A stretch of 64,000 bases of DNA from Sphingomonas sp. NFR15 (GTDB lineage Bacteria > Pseudomonadota > Alphaproteobacteria > Sphingomonadales > Sphingomonadaceae). Below, piece after piece: positions 26,715 to 35,549 of the stretch. Location: contig NZ_FMWX01000009.1 in assembly GCF_900103265.1 (NCBI RefSeq), positions 1 to 64,000 of the forward strand. Direction: 5' to 3'. The stretch's first letter is position 1. The number at the start of each line of letters is the position of its first letter. The notes beneath the pieces were generated by a model that saw nothing but the letters and a program-made list of their open reading frames with translations, was not told where the DNA came from and ran no database searches. Both the position numbers and the translations under genes were made by a program.

Positions 26715-27512
26715 CTATGGCCGGTTCTCTCGCCGGGCGGTGAAAAAACGGGCGGGCGTAGTTCCCAGCGCCTTCTGGAACATCGTTATGAAGGCGTTGA
26801 CCGACTCGTAGCCGAGTTCCGCTGCGACGCCTTGCACGGTCGCGCCGCCTGCCAGTTCGCGAAGCGCGGTGAGGAGGTGGAGTTGCTGGCGCCAGCGACC
26901 AAAGGTGAGGCCGGTTTCCCGGATCAGCAGGCGTGACAAGGACCGTTCGCTCATTGCCACGCGCTTTGCCCATTCCGCCTGCGTGGCGCGATCCGACGGG
27001 TTGGTCGTCAGCGCATCGGCGATCGTGCGGATTTTCGGGTTGCTCGAGACGGGCAGGTTGAACCGCTCGTGCGGCATCTCGGCCAGTTCGTCGAGCAGCA
27101 CGCGGGCAAGGCGCGCGGCATGGCTGTCCGGCGGATAGCTATCACCGTCCACCGCCAGTCGATCCATCATCGCGCGGATCACCGGGGTTACCGACAGCGC
27201 GCAGCAATGGTCCGGCAGGTGCGCCGCACCCGGCTCGACGAAGAGGTAGCTGAGACGCGCGTTCGGCGTGGCGCGCGCGCTATGCGACGTGCCCCCGGGA
27301 ATCCAGATCCCGCAGTTCGGCGGAACGATCCAGAGCTGGTTGTTCGCCACGCAGGTGACGGCACCATGCAGCGCCAGGATCATCTGTCCCTTGCGGTGCG
27401 CATGCGCAGGCACCTCCGCGGCATAGTCGGCGAAATCGAGATTGCGCGCGACTGCAGGCCTGTCGGTCGCGTCGGGGTCGAACACGGCAATGGCCGTTCG
27501 GGGAGAATGCAT
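26715..27512 (-). CDS. AraC-family regulator
   Basis: A regulator of 265 residues. An N-terminal cupin (AEVPAHAHRKGQMILALHGA, WIVPPNCGIWIPGGTSH) is followed by two helix-turn-helix units (TQAEWAKRVAMSERSLSRLL and ATVQGVAAELGYESVNAFIT). The second ends in the family signature MFQKALGTTPARFF. It diverges from the efflux operon at 27589 across 76 bases and is the natural candidate to control it. Regulators of this subgroup commonly govern exporters and detoxification genes. Confidence 0.88.
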   Translation of the reverse strand: MHSPRTAIAVFDPDATDRPAVARNLDFADYAAEVPAHAHRKGQMILALHGAVTCVANNQLWIVPPNCGIWIPGGTSHSARATPNARLSYLFVEPGAAHLPDHCCALSVTPVIRAMMDRLAVDGDSYPPDSHAARLARVLLDELAEMPHERFNLPVSSNPKIRTIADALTTNPSDRATQAEWAKRVAMSERSLSRLLIRETGLTFGRWRQQLHLLTALRELAGGATVQGVAAELGYESVNAFITMFQKALGTTPARFFTARRENRP

Positions 27513-27588
27513 ATGATTGACCGGATTTAGGGACTGATTGGCCAGATAGCGAATTTATAGAACTCTGAGAATCGTTATCAACAAGCCA

Positions 27589-29685
27589 ATGGGTCTTTGG
27601 CTATTTTATACGCACGGTTGGGTGGGGCCACGTCCAGCGCTACCAGCATTGGGCAAGCTGCTGCGCGCGCCCGCGCTGAGGGCCGATGCGGATGCGCTGC
27701 TGTTCTCGGCCAAGACATTCGCCGCGGCGATACTTGCCTATTACATCGCGCTGCGCATCGGGCTCTCCCGCCCGTCCTGGGCAATCATCACGGCGTATCT
27801 GGTTTCCCAAACCTCGGCCGGTGCGTCGCTCAGCCGCGGGGTCTATCGTCTGGCGGGCACACTGGTCGGTGCGGCGGCGACGGTGGCGATCATCCCGACC
27901 TTCGTCGGCGAGCCGATCGTTTGCAGCCTGGTGCTGGCCGGCTGGATCGGTTTCTGCCTGTTCCTGTCGCTGCTCGACCGCACCCCGCGCGCCTACGCGT
28001 TCGTGCTGTCCGGCTACACCGCCAGCCTGATCGGCTTTCCCGGCGTCGCCGAGCCGCAGGCGATCTTCGACACCGCGCTGCTCCGGGTGCAGGAAATCGG
28101 GCTTGGCATCCTGTGTGCGGTGCTGATCCACCGCGTCGTGATGCCCCGGCCAATGACGGGCCAGTTCGTGGGCAAGGTGGCGACGATGCTGCGCGATGCA
28201 CGGCGCTTGGCCGGTGACGCGCTGAGCGGCGCCTCGGGCGTGCGACAGCGCGCCGACCGCCATCGCCTGGCACTCGATCTGCTCGCCCTGAACGGGCTGG
28301 CGACCCATCTCCCCTACGATCCGGCTACCGCCAAACCCCGTCGCGAGACGCTGCGGCGCCTGCACGATCGGCTGGCGCGGCTGCTCCCCTTGGCGACGGA
28401 AATCGAGGAGCGGCTGGCCGCAATGAACGACCCCGAGGCGCTGTCGGACTTACTGCGCGACATCGGCCACTGGATCGACGCTGCCGCTTCGCCGGATGCG
28501 GACGCTACCGCGCTCCTTCTGATCGATCGCGCATATCGTGCGCGGAAGGCGGCCTATGTCGAACCGGGGCGCGGGGGGAACCTGCCGACAGGCAATCTCG
28601 CGGGCCATCTCGCCGAGCTGGTCGGCCTCCTTCACGATTGTGACCGGCTGGGGCGTGAGATCACGAGCGGCCGTGCAGCACGAGATCGAGCGCGGTTCGG
28701 GGACATGGCGGCCACGGGCTATGTCCATCACCGCGACCCGGTCATGGCGGCACGTGTCGCAGCCGGTGCGGCCACCGGAATCCTGGCCGGCTGCCTGCTC
28801 TGGATCTGGTCGGCGTGGGCGGATGGCGGGCTGGCGGTATCGGTGCTGGGCGTCACCTGCGCCCTGTTCGGCAATGTCGACGCGCCGGCGCCCAACGTGC
28901 GCAAATACATGCTGGGATCGCTCTACGGCGTGGTGCTCAGCCTCGCGTACAGCTTCATCATCCTTCCGCGCGTCACGGACTTCCCGACGCTGGTCGCCGT
29001 TCTCGCACCGGCCTTCTTGTGGGGCGGATCGCTGCAGGCGCGGCCCGCCACCGCCTATATGGCGCTGGGTATCACGCTGACGATCCCGATCTTGTCCGGA
29101 CTGGGCGCCCGCTATGCCGGCGATTTCGCCGAGGCGCTCAACAGCAGCGTGGCCTTGTTCGTGGCAACCGGCTTCGGGGCGGCGAGCATGAGCCTGCTCC
29201 AGACCATGCCCGCCGATACGGCGATCGAGCGCCTCTTGCGGTTGAGCCGCCGAGACGTTGCCCGGCGAGCGCTCGGCCGCGGACCCGCGGAGGCGGGCTG
29301 GACGAGCCTGATGGTCGACCGAACCGCACTGATCCTGCCACGCCTCGCCGCCTCGAAGCGGTCGCGCGCCGACACGCTCGACGAAATGGTGCGGCAGCTT
29401 CGCACCGGTCACGCTGCCGCCGGGCTGCGGCGCGCGCTGGGCGCGGCGCGTGGGGCGATCGACGATCAGGCGCGGCAAGTGCTCGGCAAGCTCGCCGGCG
29501 CTTTGGCAACCGGTTGCGATTTGAATGCCGCCGCGGCAGCCGAGTTGGACCAGCGCATCGAGACGCTGACGTTGCTCGCCGCAAACGACCCGAGCGAAGG
29601 CAGTTTGCGGCTCCTCGACCCGCTCCTTGATCTCCGTCAAGCGCTGGCCTCCGCTGCGGCGAGCGACCCGGAGCGCGCGGCGTGA
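27589..29685 (+). CDS. FUSC-family inner-membrane exporter (AaeB-like)
   Basis: A protein of 698 residues with two blocks of membrane helices (about residues 35-185 and 385-530), each followed by a helical cytoplasmic domain. This is the fusaric-acid-resistance or aromatic-acid exporter layout (AKTFAAAILAYYIALRIGL, SRPSWAIITAYLVSQ). With the three following genes it forms a tripartite pump for aromatic acids or similar toxic compounds. It overlaps the DUF1656 gene as GTGA. The start has no strong ribosome site, and a GTG at 27622 is also possible. Confidence 0.88.
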   Translation: MGLWLFYTHGWVGPRPALPALGKLLRAPALRADADALLFSAKTFAAAILAYYIALRIGLSRPSWAIITAYLVSQTSAGASLSRGVYRLAGTLVGAAATVAIIPTFVGEPIVCSLVLAGWIGFCLFLSLLDRTPRAYAFVLSGYTASLIGFPGVAEPQAIFDTALLRVQEIGLGILCAVLIHRVVMPRPMTGQFVGKVATMLRDARRLAGDALSGASGVRQRADRHRLALDLLALNGLATHLPYDPATAKPRRETLRRLHDRLARLLPLATEIEERLAAMNDPEALSDLLRDIGHWIDAAASPDADATALLLIDRAYRARKAAYVEPGRGGNLPTGNLAGHLAELVGLLHDCDRLGREITSGRAARDRARFGDMAATGYVHHRDPVMAARVAAGAATGILAGCLLWIWSAWADGGLAVSVLGVTCALFGNVDAPAPNVRKYMLGSLYGVVLSLAYSFIILPRVTDFPTLVAVLAPAFLWGGSLQARPATAYMALGITLTIPILSGLGARYAGDFAEALNSSVALFVATGFGAASMSLLQTMPADTAIERLLRLSRRDVARRALGRGPAEAGWTSLMVDRTALILPRLAASKRSRADTLDEMVRQLRTGHAAAGLRRALGAARGAIDDQARQVLGKLAGALATGCDLNAAAAAELDQRIETLTLLAANDPSEGSLRLLDPLLDLRQALASAAASDPERAA

Positions 29686-29897
29686 TCTCCGACCTGAACA
29701 TCGAGGGCATCTTGGTTCCGGGGCTGCTGGTGCTGGCATGCCTTGCCCTGGTCGCGACGGTGATGCTGATGCGGCTTCTCGCCGTCACCGGCCTGTCGCG
29801 CCGCCTCGCTCTGCCGGCGCTCACCGAGATCGCCGTCTTCATCATCCTCTACGGCCTGCTCGTGCAGGCCCTGCCTGTGACCGGATCGTTCCTATGA
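29682..29897 (+). CDS. DUF1656 small membrane protein
   Basis: A protein of 71 residues with two hydrophobic helices (VPGLLVLACLALVATVMLM and LTEIAVFIILYGLLVQAL). It matches the DUF1656/AaeX group, small proteins encoded between a FUSC permease and its HlyD partner. Its role in the pump is unknown. GTG start overlaps the upstream stop, and its own stop overlaps the next ATG, so translation of the three is coupled. Confidence 0.85.
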   Translation: MISDLNIEGILVPGLLVLACLALVATVMLMRLLAVTGLSRRLALPALTEIAVFIILYGLLVQALPVTGSFL

Positions 29898-30790
29898 AGC
29901 CGATTGTCTCGTTCCTCGCGCGCTACGGCGTCACGCTTGTCGTTGTGGCGGGTGCCGCCCTGGTCGGGTGGCAGCTCTGGGATCGGCATCAGCAGACGCC
30001 CTGGACGCGCGACGGTCATGTCCGTGCCGACGTGGTGCGGGTCTCGACCGATGTCGGTGGGCTCGTGACGCAGGTCATGGTTCGCGACAATGAGACGGTC
30101 CGCCCCGGACAGCTCCTGATCGTACTCGACCGACCGCGCCTCGCCGCAACGATCGAGCGCGCGGACGCCGCCATCGCCGAGGCGCGCGCGCAGCTCGATC
30201 AGGCGCGCAAGGAGGCCCGGCGCGATGTGGCCCTTGGCGACCTTGTCGCGACCGAAGCGCGCGAACAGAGCATTGCCAAGGTCAAGACGTCCGAAGCCGC
30301 GCTGACCCGCGCCATCGCCGACCGCAACGTCGCCAAGGTTGATATCCAGCGGACCGAAATTCGCGCGACCGTGGCGGGCATCGTCACCAACCTCGACATC
30401 CACCCGGGCGACTATCTTGTCGCCGGCGCGCAGGCGATGGCGCTGGTCGACACCGCCTCGTTTCGCGTCGAAGGGTATTTCGAGGAGACCAAGCTGCGTC
30501 GGGTGTCGATCGGTGACCGCGCCCGCGTTCGCCTGATGGGCGAGGACGCCGAGATCGGCGGCCGCGTCGAAAGCATCGCCGCCGCGATCGCCGACGATCA
30601 GCGCGATGACACCGGCAATCTGCTTCCGAAGGTCGCGCCGACCTTCTCCTGGGTCCGGCTTGCCCAGCGTATTCCCGTCCGCATCCATATCGACCGGGTG
30701 CCCGCCGGCATCCGCCTGATCGCGGGGCGGACGGCGACCGTGGAGATCCTTCCAACCATCGCGGCGCGGGCAGGGGGGCGGCGGTCGTGA
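29894..30790 (+). CDS. HlyD-family periplasmic adaptor (AaeA-like)
   Basis: A membrane fusion protein of 298 residues. One N-terminal membrane helix (LARYGVTLVVVAGAALVGW) is followed by a lipoyl half-motif (VRVSTDVGGLVTQVMVRDNE), an alpha hairpin (about 95-150) and the second lipoyl half (TEIRATVAGIVTNLDIHPGD), then beta-barrel domains. It links the FUSC permease to the outer-membrane factor. Overlaps ATGA and GTGA with its neighbours. Confidence 0.9.
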   Translation: MKPIVSFLARYGVTLVVVAGAALVGWQLWDRHQQTPWTRDGHVRADVVRVSTDVGGLVTQVMVRDNETVRPGQLLIVLDRPRLAATIERADAAIAEARAQLDQARKEARRDVALGDLVATEAREQSIAKVKTSEAALTRAIADRNVAKVDIQRTEIRATVAGIVTNLDIHPGDYLVAGAQAMALVDTASFRVEGYFEETKLRRVSIGDRARVRLMGEDAEIGGRVESIAAAIADDQRDDTGNLLPKVAPTFSWVRLAQRIPVRIHIDRVPAGIRLIAGRTATVEILPTIAARAGGRRS

Positions 30791-32181
30791 AGCGCGCATC
30801 CGCCTTCCTGCCCGCCCTGCTTCTCGCCGCTTGTGTTGCCGGGCCGGACTATCACGTTCCCCCGGCAGCGATCGTCAACCGACCCGAAGCGGCGGCACCG
30901 TTCCTAGGTGGCAAAGAGGCAGGCGTGTCCCAGGCCGAGCTTCCGCCGCGCTGGTGGCGGCTCTATGGTGATCCCCGACTCGATGCCTATGTCGAGGAGG
31001 CGCTGGCGGCGAACACCGACCTTCGTGCTGCCGACGCCAACCTGCGCCGCGCCAGCGCGGTCGTTCGCGAAGCCGCCGCGGCACGGACCGTGAGCACCGG
31101 CTTGAACGGCCAGGCAACGGGCGGCCGGATCGGTGGACCGACCGCTGGCCTGCCGGCGCCGTTCAGTTACGCGCTCGGCTTCGACGTCGGCTATCCGCTG
31201 GACCTTGCAGGCGGCATCCGTCGCGGGATCGAGGCGGCGACGGCGCAAGCGGAGGCGGCCTTGGCGGCGCGCGATCAGGTGCGCGTCGTGGTCGCAGCCG
31301 CCGTTGCGCGGAATTATGCACGGGTCTGCACCGGTGGGGTGGCATTGTCCGCCGCGCGGCGCGTCGCCGCCATCCAGCACGCTACGCTGACTGTGGCGGT
31401 GCGGATGGCGCGCGGGGGGCGCGGCACCCGCTTCGACACCGACCGGGCGCGGGCGGCCGTATTCGCCAGCGAGGCCGCCATTCCCGACATACTTGCCGAC
31501 CGCAAGGCCGCGCTGCTCGCACTGGCCGCGCTGATGGGCCGAACACCCTCCGAGTACCCGCGCGACCTCGAGACCTGCGCCGCGATACCGACGATCGCGC
31601 GGCCGATCCCGGTCGGGAATGGCGCGATGCTGCTCAGGCGCCGTCCGGACCTGCGAAAAGCCGAGCGTATGCTGGCCGCCGCCACAGCGGGCATCGGCGC
31701 CGCGGAAGCCGAGCTCTACCCGAACGTCAGCCTCGGCGGATCGGCCGGCACGGCTGCTTCCGTGGGTCGTGCTTTGGGACAGAGGTCGTTCGGGTTCAGC
31801 CTCGGGCCGCTCGTCTCCTGGTCATTCCCGAACAGGAAAGCGGTGCGCGCTCGGATCGAACAGGCCGGTGCCGATGCGGACGCCGCGCTGGCAGGCTTCG
31901 ATGGCGCCGTGCTGGTCGCGCTGCAGCAGACGGAGACGGCGCTATCGGCATATGCGCGCGCAACGGACCGGCTGAGGGATCTCGAGCGGGCGGCAAACGC
32001 CGCCGCCGATGCCAGCGGCGATGCCGAAAGGCTGCAGCGGTTCGGCCGCACGCCCTTCCTCGACGTCCTGAACGCGCAGGCCGGTTACGCCGATGCCCAG
32101 GCGTCCCTGTCCGCCGCCCGCGCCAGCGTCGTCGATCGGCAGATCGATCTGTTCCTCGCGTTGGGCGGTGGGTGGGATTGA
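30787..32181 (+). CDS. Outer-membrane efflux lipoprotein (NodT/TolC family)
   Basis: A protein of 464 residues starting with GTG. The signal ends in a lipobox (LLLAACVAGPDYH, Cys about 16), as in NodT-type factors. Two OEP repeats follow, with WWRLYGDPRLDAYVEEAL in the first and LLRRRPDLRKAERMLAAATA opening the second; AELYPNVSLGGS is also typical. It provides the outer-membrane channel for the pump encoded just upstream and ends the operon. Confidence 0.9.
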   Translation: MKRASAFLPALLLAACVAGPDYHVPPAAIVNRPEAAAPFLGGKEAGVSQAELPPRWWRLYGDPRLDAYVEEALAANTDLRAADANLRRASAVVREAAAARTVSTGLNGQATGGRIGGPTAGLPAPFSYALGFDVGYPLDLAGGIRRGIEAATAQAEAALAARDQVRVVVAAAVARNYARVCTGGVALSAARRVAAIQHATLTVAVRMARGGRGTRFDTDRARAAVFASEAAIPDILADRKAALLALAALMGRTPSEYPRDLETCAAIPTIARPIPVGNGAMLLRRRPDLRKAERMLAAATAGIGAAEAELYPNVSLGGSAGTAASVGRALGQRSFGFSLGPLVSWSFPNRKAVRARIEQAGADADAALAGFDGAVLVALQQTETALSAYARATDRLRDLERAANAAADASGDAERLQRFGRTPFLDVLNAQAGYADAQASLSAARASVVDRQIDLFLALGGGWD

Positions 32182-32302
32182 TGGCGCATGAGCTGACCGG
32201 CCTTGTAGCGGCATGAATCTTCGATTGGCTCGGGTCGCCTTCAATGAGACAGCCGATTGCCGGCCTTCCGATAGCGAAAGAAGGATACGGACGCCGCATG
32301 CG

Positions 32303-32743
32303 TCACCCGCTCGCGCGCCCCGCCTGTTCGACCGAGCGGTCGCGCAGGATCAGCACGGGGATGTCGGATGCGATGCCGGGATCGACGCGTAGCACGGCGA
32401 ACAGGTGTTTGCCGGTATGCCACGCGCGCAGCGTGCCGTAGCGCGGGGCGGAGCCGTCGAGCGCGACCGGCTGCCACCCCGGCGGTATGCCCGCGCCGAT
32501 CGCTCCCCATAGTTTGCCGTCGTTGCCGGGCGCGACCGCATAGTCGCTGACGTCGAGCTTGCCCCAGGCGGGTTCGAGCCGATCGAGGCTCGCGAGCATC
32601 GCCACGACGCGGCGGTGGTTGACCGCGTCGCCATAGGGCGGCTCATCGTGCTGGACGAGGATCGCGGGCAGCGCGACCGGCGCCGGCGCGGGGTGGCAGG
32701 CGGCGGCGGTCATCGCCAACGCGAGCGCGAGCCGCAGCTTCAA
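32303..32743 (-). CDS. Lipoprotein, candidate periplasmic immunity protein
   Basis: A protein of 146 residues with a lipoprotein signal (LALAMTAAACHPAP, Cys about 16), so it is anchored in the envelope facing the periplasm. The mature part matches no family I know (WGKLDVSDYAVAPGNDGK, LRAWHTGKHLFAVLRV). Its ATG overlaps the stop of the 479-residue protein at 32740-34179, which implies coupled translation. A small envelope protein fixed to a larger leaderless protein is the layout of effector-immunity pairs whose toxin acts in the periplasm or on the membrane. The immunity role is inferred from layout only. Confidence 0.65.
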   Translation of the reverse strand: MKLRLALALAMTAAACHPAPAPVALPAILVQHDEPPYGDAVNHRRVVAMLASLDRLEPAWGKLDVSDYAVAPGNDGKLWGAIGAGIPPGWQPVALDGSAPRYGTLRAWHTGKHLFAVLRVDPGIASDIPVLILRDRSVEQAGRASG

Positions 32744-34179
32744 GGCCGCGCCCGGCGCTGGACCGACGCGAGCGTGTCGTCGAACGCGCTCGACACCTGA
32801 TCGCCGACGCCGAGTTCGCCGGTGCGCGCGTCAACCGGCAGTGCGGCGTTTTCGAGCCGGGTGCCGGCGTTGGCGGTCGGATCGGCGATCGCGGCGTTGA
32901 CGGCGAACTGGACCCATTCCTTGGCCACGCTCGCGCCGGTGCCCACCGCTGCGGCGGCGGGGCCGCCGATCTTGGCCTTGTCGATGATGGTGAGCGCGGA
33001 TTTGAGGATCGCGGTGACCTGCGCGCGCTGTTGCGCGACATCGCCCGACAGCGACTGCGCGCCCGCATAGACGCTGCCGACGAAATAGCCGAGCGCGCCG
33101 GCGTTCGGGCGCCGCTCCTGCGCGGTGTTGGCGACGGTGACGGTCTGGTCGAGGCGCGTGACCGGGTTCTCGGTGCCGGCGTTGCCGACTTGCAGCCGGC
33201 CCATTTGCGCGCCGAGCTCGGCCTCGCGGCCTTCGTGCAGCATCTCCTTGGCATAGGCCGAGAAGCTCGATCCGTCGGCAGTTGCCCGATTGTAGGTCAG
33301 TTCGCGCATGACGCCGGTCGTATCGCTGTCGATGATCCGGGTCAGCCCGTTGGTCATCTGCTGGAGCGCAGCGTCCTTGCCGACCACGGTGAGCCCGCCG
33401 ATCACGCTGTTGGTGTCGCGCAGCGCGCGCATCGCCTGCACGCCCTGGTCGAACACCTGTGCCTTGAGATCGGCATCCCCCATGCTTGCGGCGGCCTGCA
33501 TGATGCCCTCGAACGGACTGGCGTGCCACGTCATCGTATTGGCCGCGCCCGCACTCGAGGTTGTGGTGGTCATCTGCGCATCGACCGAGGAGGTCAGCAC
33601 GTCGGGTAGGTGGGTGCCGAGCGCGCGGAACCCGGCCTCGGCCTGGGTGCCGCGCAAGCTGCCGAGCACCTGGCCGACCGCCGCGCCCTCGGCATCGCTG
33701 AAGCTGGTCTGGCTGAAGCCGAACCCGGTGTCGAGCCGCGCAGTGCTGTCGCCGGTGGCGCCGGCGAGCGCGTGGATGTAATCAACCTTGACCTGTGCGC
33801 TCGCATGGGTCGCGACCGCGCCGCCAAGTTGGGTCACCGCGCCGAAGGCGCCGTTCTTGTCCGTGCCGGCGAACGCGGTGCTGAGCGTGGCGAGATGCTG
33901 GCCGTCGAGCTTGCCGGCCATGTCGGCGAAGAACTGGCCGCGCTCGTCCGCGGACAGCCCGCCGAGCCCGAACGGGCTGCCGTCCTCCACCTCGCCAGCG
34001 ATGCGGCCGAGTTCGCCGCTGTGCTGCAAACGGTCGATCAACTGGTTGGCCTGCGCCGGCGGGAGCGACGTGATCGTCGCGACCACCTGCTTGATCTCGC
34101 GGTTGGTCACGGGGTTGAGGAAGCCGGTCTCCATCTTCTGCGTGATGGTGTTGACGGCGTTGGAGACGGGATCGGTCAC
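32740..34179 (-). CDS. Putative type III secreted effector/toxin, 479 residues
   Basis: No signal peptide and no recognised catalytic domain. It begins MTDPVSNAVNTITQKME and has a helical region SADERGQFFADMAGKLDGQ that echoes TPVERGQFAAALHADSQ of the nuclease effector at 36653. The middle is rich in Ala, Thr and Gly. The C-terminal part (GALGYFVGSVYAGAQSL, GGPAAAAVGTGASVAKEW) has mildly hydrophobic stretches that could meet a membrane. The gene faces the lysozyme-like effector across an inverted-repeat operator and overlaps a lipoprotein gene. I call it an effector by its position, absence of a Sec signal and paired lipoprotein; the biochemical activity is unknown. Confidence 0.6.
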   Translation of the reverse strand: MTDPVSNAVNTITQKMETGFLNPVTNREIKQVVATITSLPPAQANQLIDRLQHSGELGRIAGEVEDGSPFGLGGLSADERGQFFADMAGKLDGQHLATLSTAFAGTDKNGAFGAVTQLGGAVATHASAQVKVDYIHALAGATGDSTARLDTGFGFSQTSFSDAEGAAVGQVLGSLRGTQAEAGFRALGTHLPDVLTSSVDAQMTTTTSSAGAANTMTWHASPFEGIMQAAASMGDADLKAQVFDQGVQAMRALRDTNSVIGGLTVVGKDAALQQMTNGLTRIIDSDTTGVMRELTYNRATADGSSFSAYAKEMLHEGREAELGAQMGRLQVGNAGTENPVTRLDQTVTVANTAQERRPNAGALGYFVGSVYAGAQSLSGDVAQQRAQVTAILKSALTIIDKAKIGGPAAAAVGTGASVAKEWVQFAVNAAIADPTANAGTRLENAALPVDARTGELGVGDQVSSAFDDTLASVQRRARP

Positions 34180-34235
34180 GTGCGGACTCCTCTCACGGGC
34201 TTGGCTTTCCCGGTATCGCAGGCTTCGTCGACGAA

Positions 34236-34286
34236 CGCGCTAGTCGATGCGACTAGCGCGGCAGCGGCCGCTAATCGGATCGCTTA
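34236..34286. promoter_or_regulatory. Operator A: perfect inverted repeat plus CTAATCGGATCGCTTA
   Basis: 34236-34260 is a perfect 11-3-11 inverted repeat (CGCGCTAGTCG, ATG, CGACTAGCGCG). It is followed at 34271-34286 by CTAATCGGATCGCTTA, which differs by one base from the arm of operator C. It lies between two diverging effector genes, 56 bases from one ATG and 60 to 86 bases from the other. It is probably the binding site of the island regulator. Confidence 0.7.
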
Positions 34287-34346
34287 TCGTGGCGCCGCGA
34301 CGATGCCGCGTATCATCGCGCCATCCCCAGCGTGAAAGGTGACGCG

Positions 34347-35549
34347 ATGAGCATCGAGATCGACACGGGCGTGCGGTCGCTCGGTCCGGCGGGCGGTATG
34401 CCGCCCGATCCGCTCGAAGTGCTCGCGCAGCGCGGCGATATCGACGCGTTGCGTGCGTATCTCGGCGAGCATCCCGGCCAGCGCGACGCGCTCGACAGCT
34501 TGCTGGTGCGCGCTTCGCGCTACGGCGACGTGTACGCGCTCGCCGAGGGTGAGCGGCGGGCGGCAGGACCACAGGCGGCAGCACCGGTCGATACCAAGCC
34601 GAAGCCCAAGCCCGTCGATTACGACACCCCGGTGTGGACCAAGACCAAGGTCGGCGACGGCCCGGCCTTCCCCGGCCGCAAACCCTCCGATACAAGCTAC
34701 CGCCTGTCGGAAAGCGCCGCCTGGGGCGGGATGGTCGCGCAGGGCACGGTCAGCGAGTCCGAACAGCGCGTCATCAGTCGCATGGCCGATAATGAGGGGC
34801 GGCTGGATTCGGTGCAGTCCTACGACAACCAGATCGTCACGGTCGGGTCGATGCAGAAGACAATCAATCCGCAGGGGAGGGGCGAGTTCGCGCGCCAGGT
34901 GTTCGAATTCTCGCAATCGAACCCCGACGCCTATGCGTCGCTGTTCACGGAGCAGGGCTGGAGCGTCGAGAATAGCGGGAAGGGGACTGGCGACGGCGCC
35001 TATACGATGTCGCTGACCGTCGACGGCACCAAGATGACCGGCAATGCCCTTTCCGCCTACATCAAGGACGAGCAGCACCCCGATCACTGGATGACCGCGC
35101 TGTCGCCGCTCCAGAATGCGGGCCGCGATGCGGCTTTCCAGGCGAAGCAGATCGGCGATTTCGTCGCGAGGCTCGACAGCGCGCTGGCCAAGGTGCCGGC
35201 CAGCGCGGTGAAGGGGCAGAGCTATACCCGCCCGATTTCCGCCTATGTCACCTCGGAGCAGGGTGCGGCGCTGGTGCTGGACGAGAGCGTCAACCGACCC
35301 GCGCACGTGCCGAACACCTTCGGCAAAGCGCTCGACGCGTTTTTCGCGGATAACCCCAAGGCCGAGCGTGATCCGACGCTGTGGACAGCGGCGCAACGCG
35401 CGACGTATGAGCCGCGGATCGTTTCCAAGTACGAGGCGCAGCGCCTGGTGTCGCGCATGACCGATCCAGATCAGCGCGCCGCGCATATCACCGGTAAGGG
35501 TACGACGCTGAGTGCCGATCCCGGCAGCTTCGTGCGCGTGTCGCGCTGA
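34347..35549 (+). CDS. Putative lysozyme-like (peptidoglycan-hydrolase) effector
   Basis: A protein of 400 residues without signal peptide. The central block RMADNEGRLDSVQSYD, followed by VTVGSMQ and a region with FEFSQSNPDAYASLF, resembles the catalytic Glu region of lysozyme-fold enzymes found in bacterial toxins, whose pattern is roughly SxxEGxFDSVNxxDxxxxSxGxxQ. The C-terminal part has ARLDSALAKVPASAVKG and further helices. ATG at 34347 follows AAAGG; GTG at 34332 is also in frame. The stop overlaps the start of a Sec-exported protein, as expected if the toxin cuts peptidoglycan and its antidote sits in the periplasm. Enzyme class is a motif-based guess. Confidence 0.55.
   Translation: MSIEIDTGVRSLGPAGGMPPDPLEVLAQRGDIDALRAYLGEHPGQRDALDSLLVRASRYGDVYALAEGERRAAGPQAAAPVDTKPKPKPVDYDTPVWTKTKVGDGPAFPGRKPSDTSYRLSESAAWGGMVAQGTVSESEQRVISRMADNEGRLDSVQSYDNQIVTVGSMQKTINPQGRGEFARQVFEFSQSNPDAYASLFTEQGWSVENSGKGTGDGAYTMSLTVDGTKMTGNALSAYIKDEQHPDHWMTALSPLQNAGRDAAFQAKQIGDFVARLDSALAKVPASAVKGQSYTRPISAYVTSEQGAALVLDESVNRPAHVPNTFGKALDAFFADNPKAERDPTLWTAAQRATYEPRIVSKYEAQRLVSRMTDPDQRAAHITGKGTTLSADPGSFVRVSR

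Noticed and set aside
26590-26715. Minus-strand frame with SGTTVRIISASRHGVQQI
   Set aside because: It reads like protein but has no start codon and is only about 40 codons between two genes; possibly a remnant, too little to call.
32740-34179. Reading the 479-residue protein as a needle-tip or translocator protein
   Set aside because: It lacks the long paired hydrophobic helices of translocators and is coupled to a lipoprotein, so the effector reading fits better, though not proven.
34264-34271. GCGGCCGC palindrome inside operator A
   Set aside because: Eight-base GC palindromes are common in this composition and it is not shared by operators B and C.
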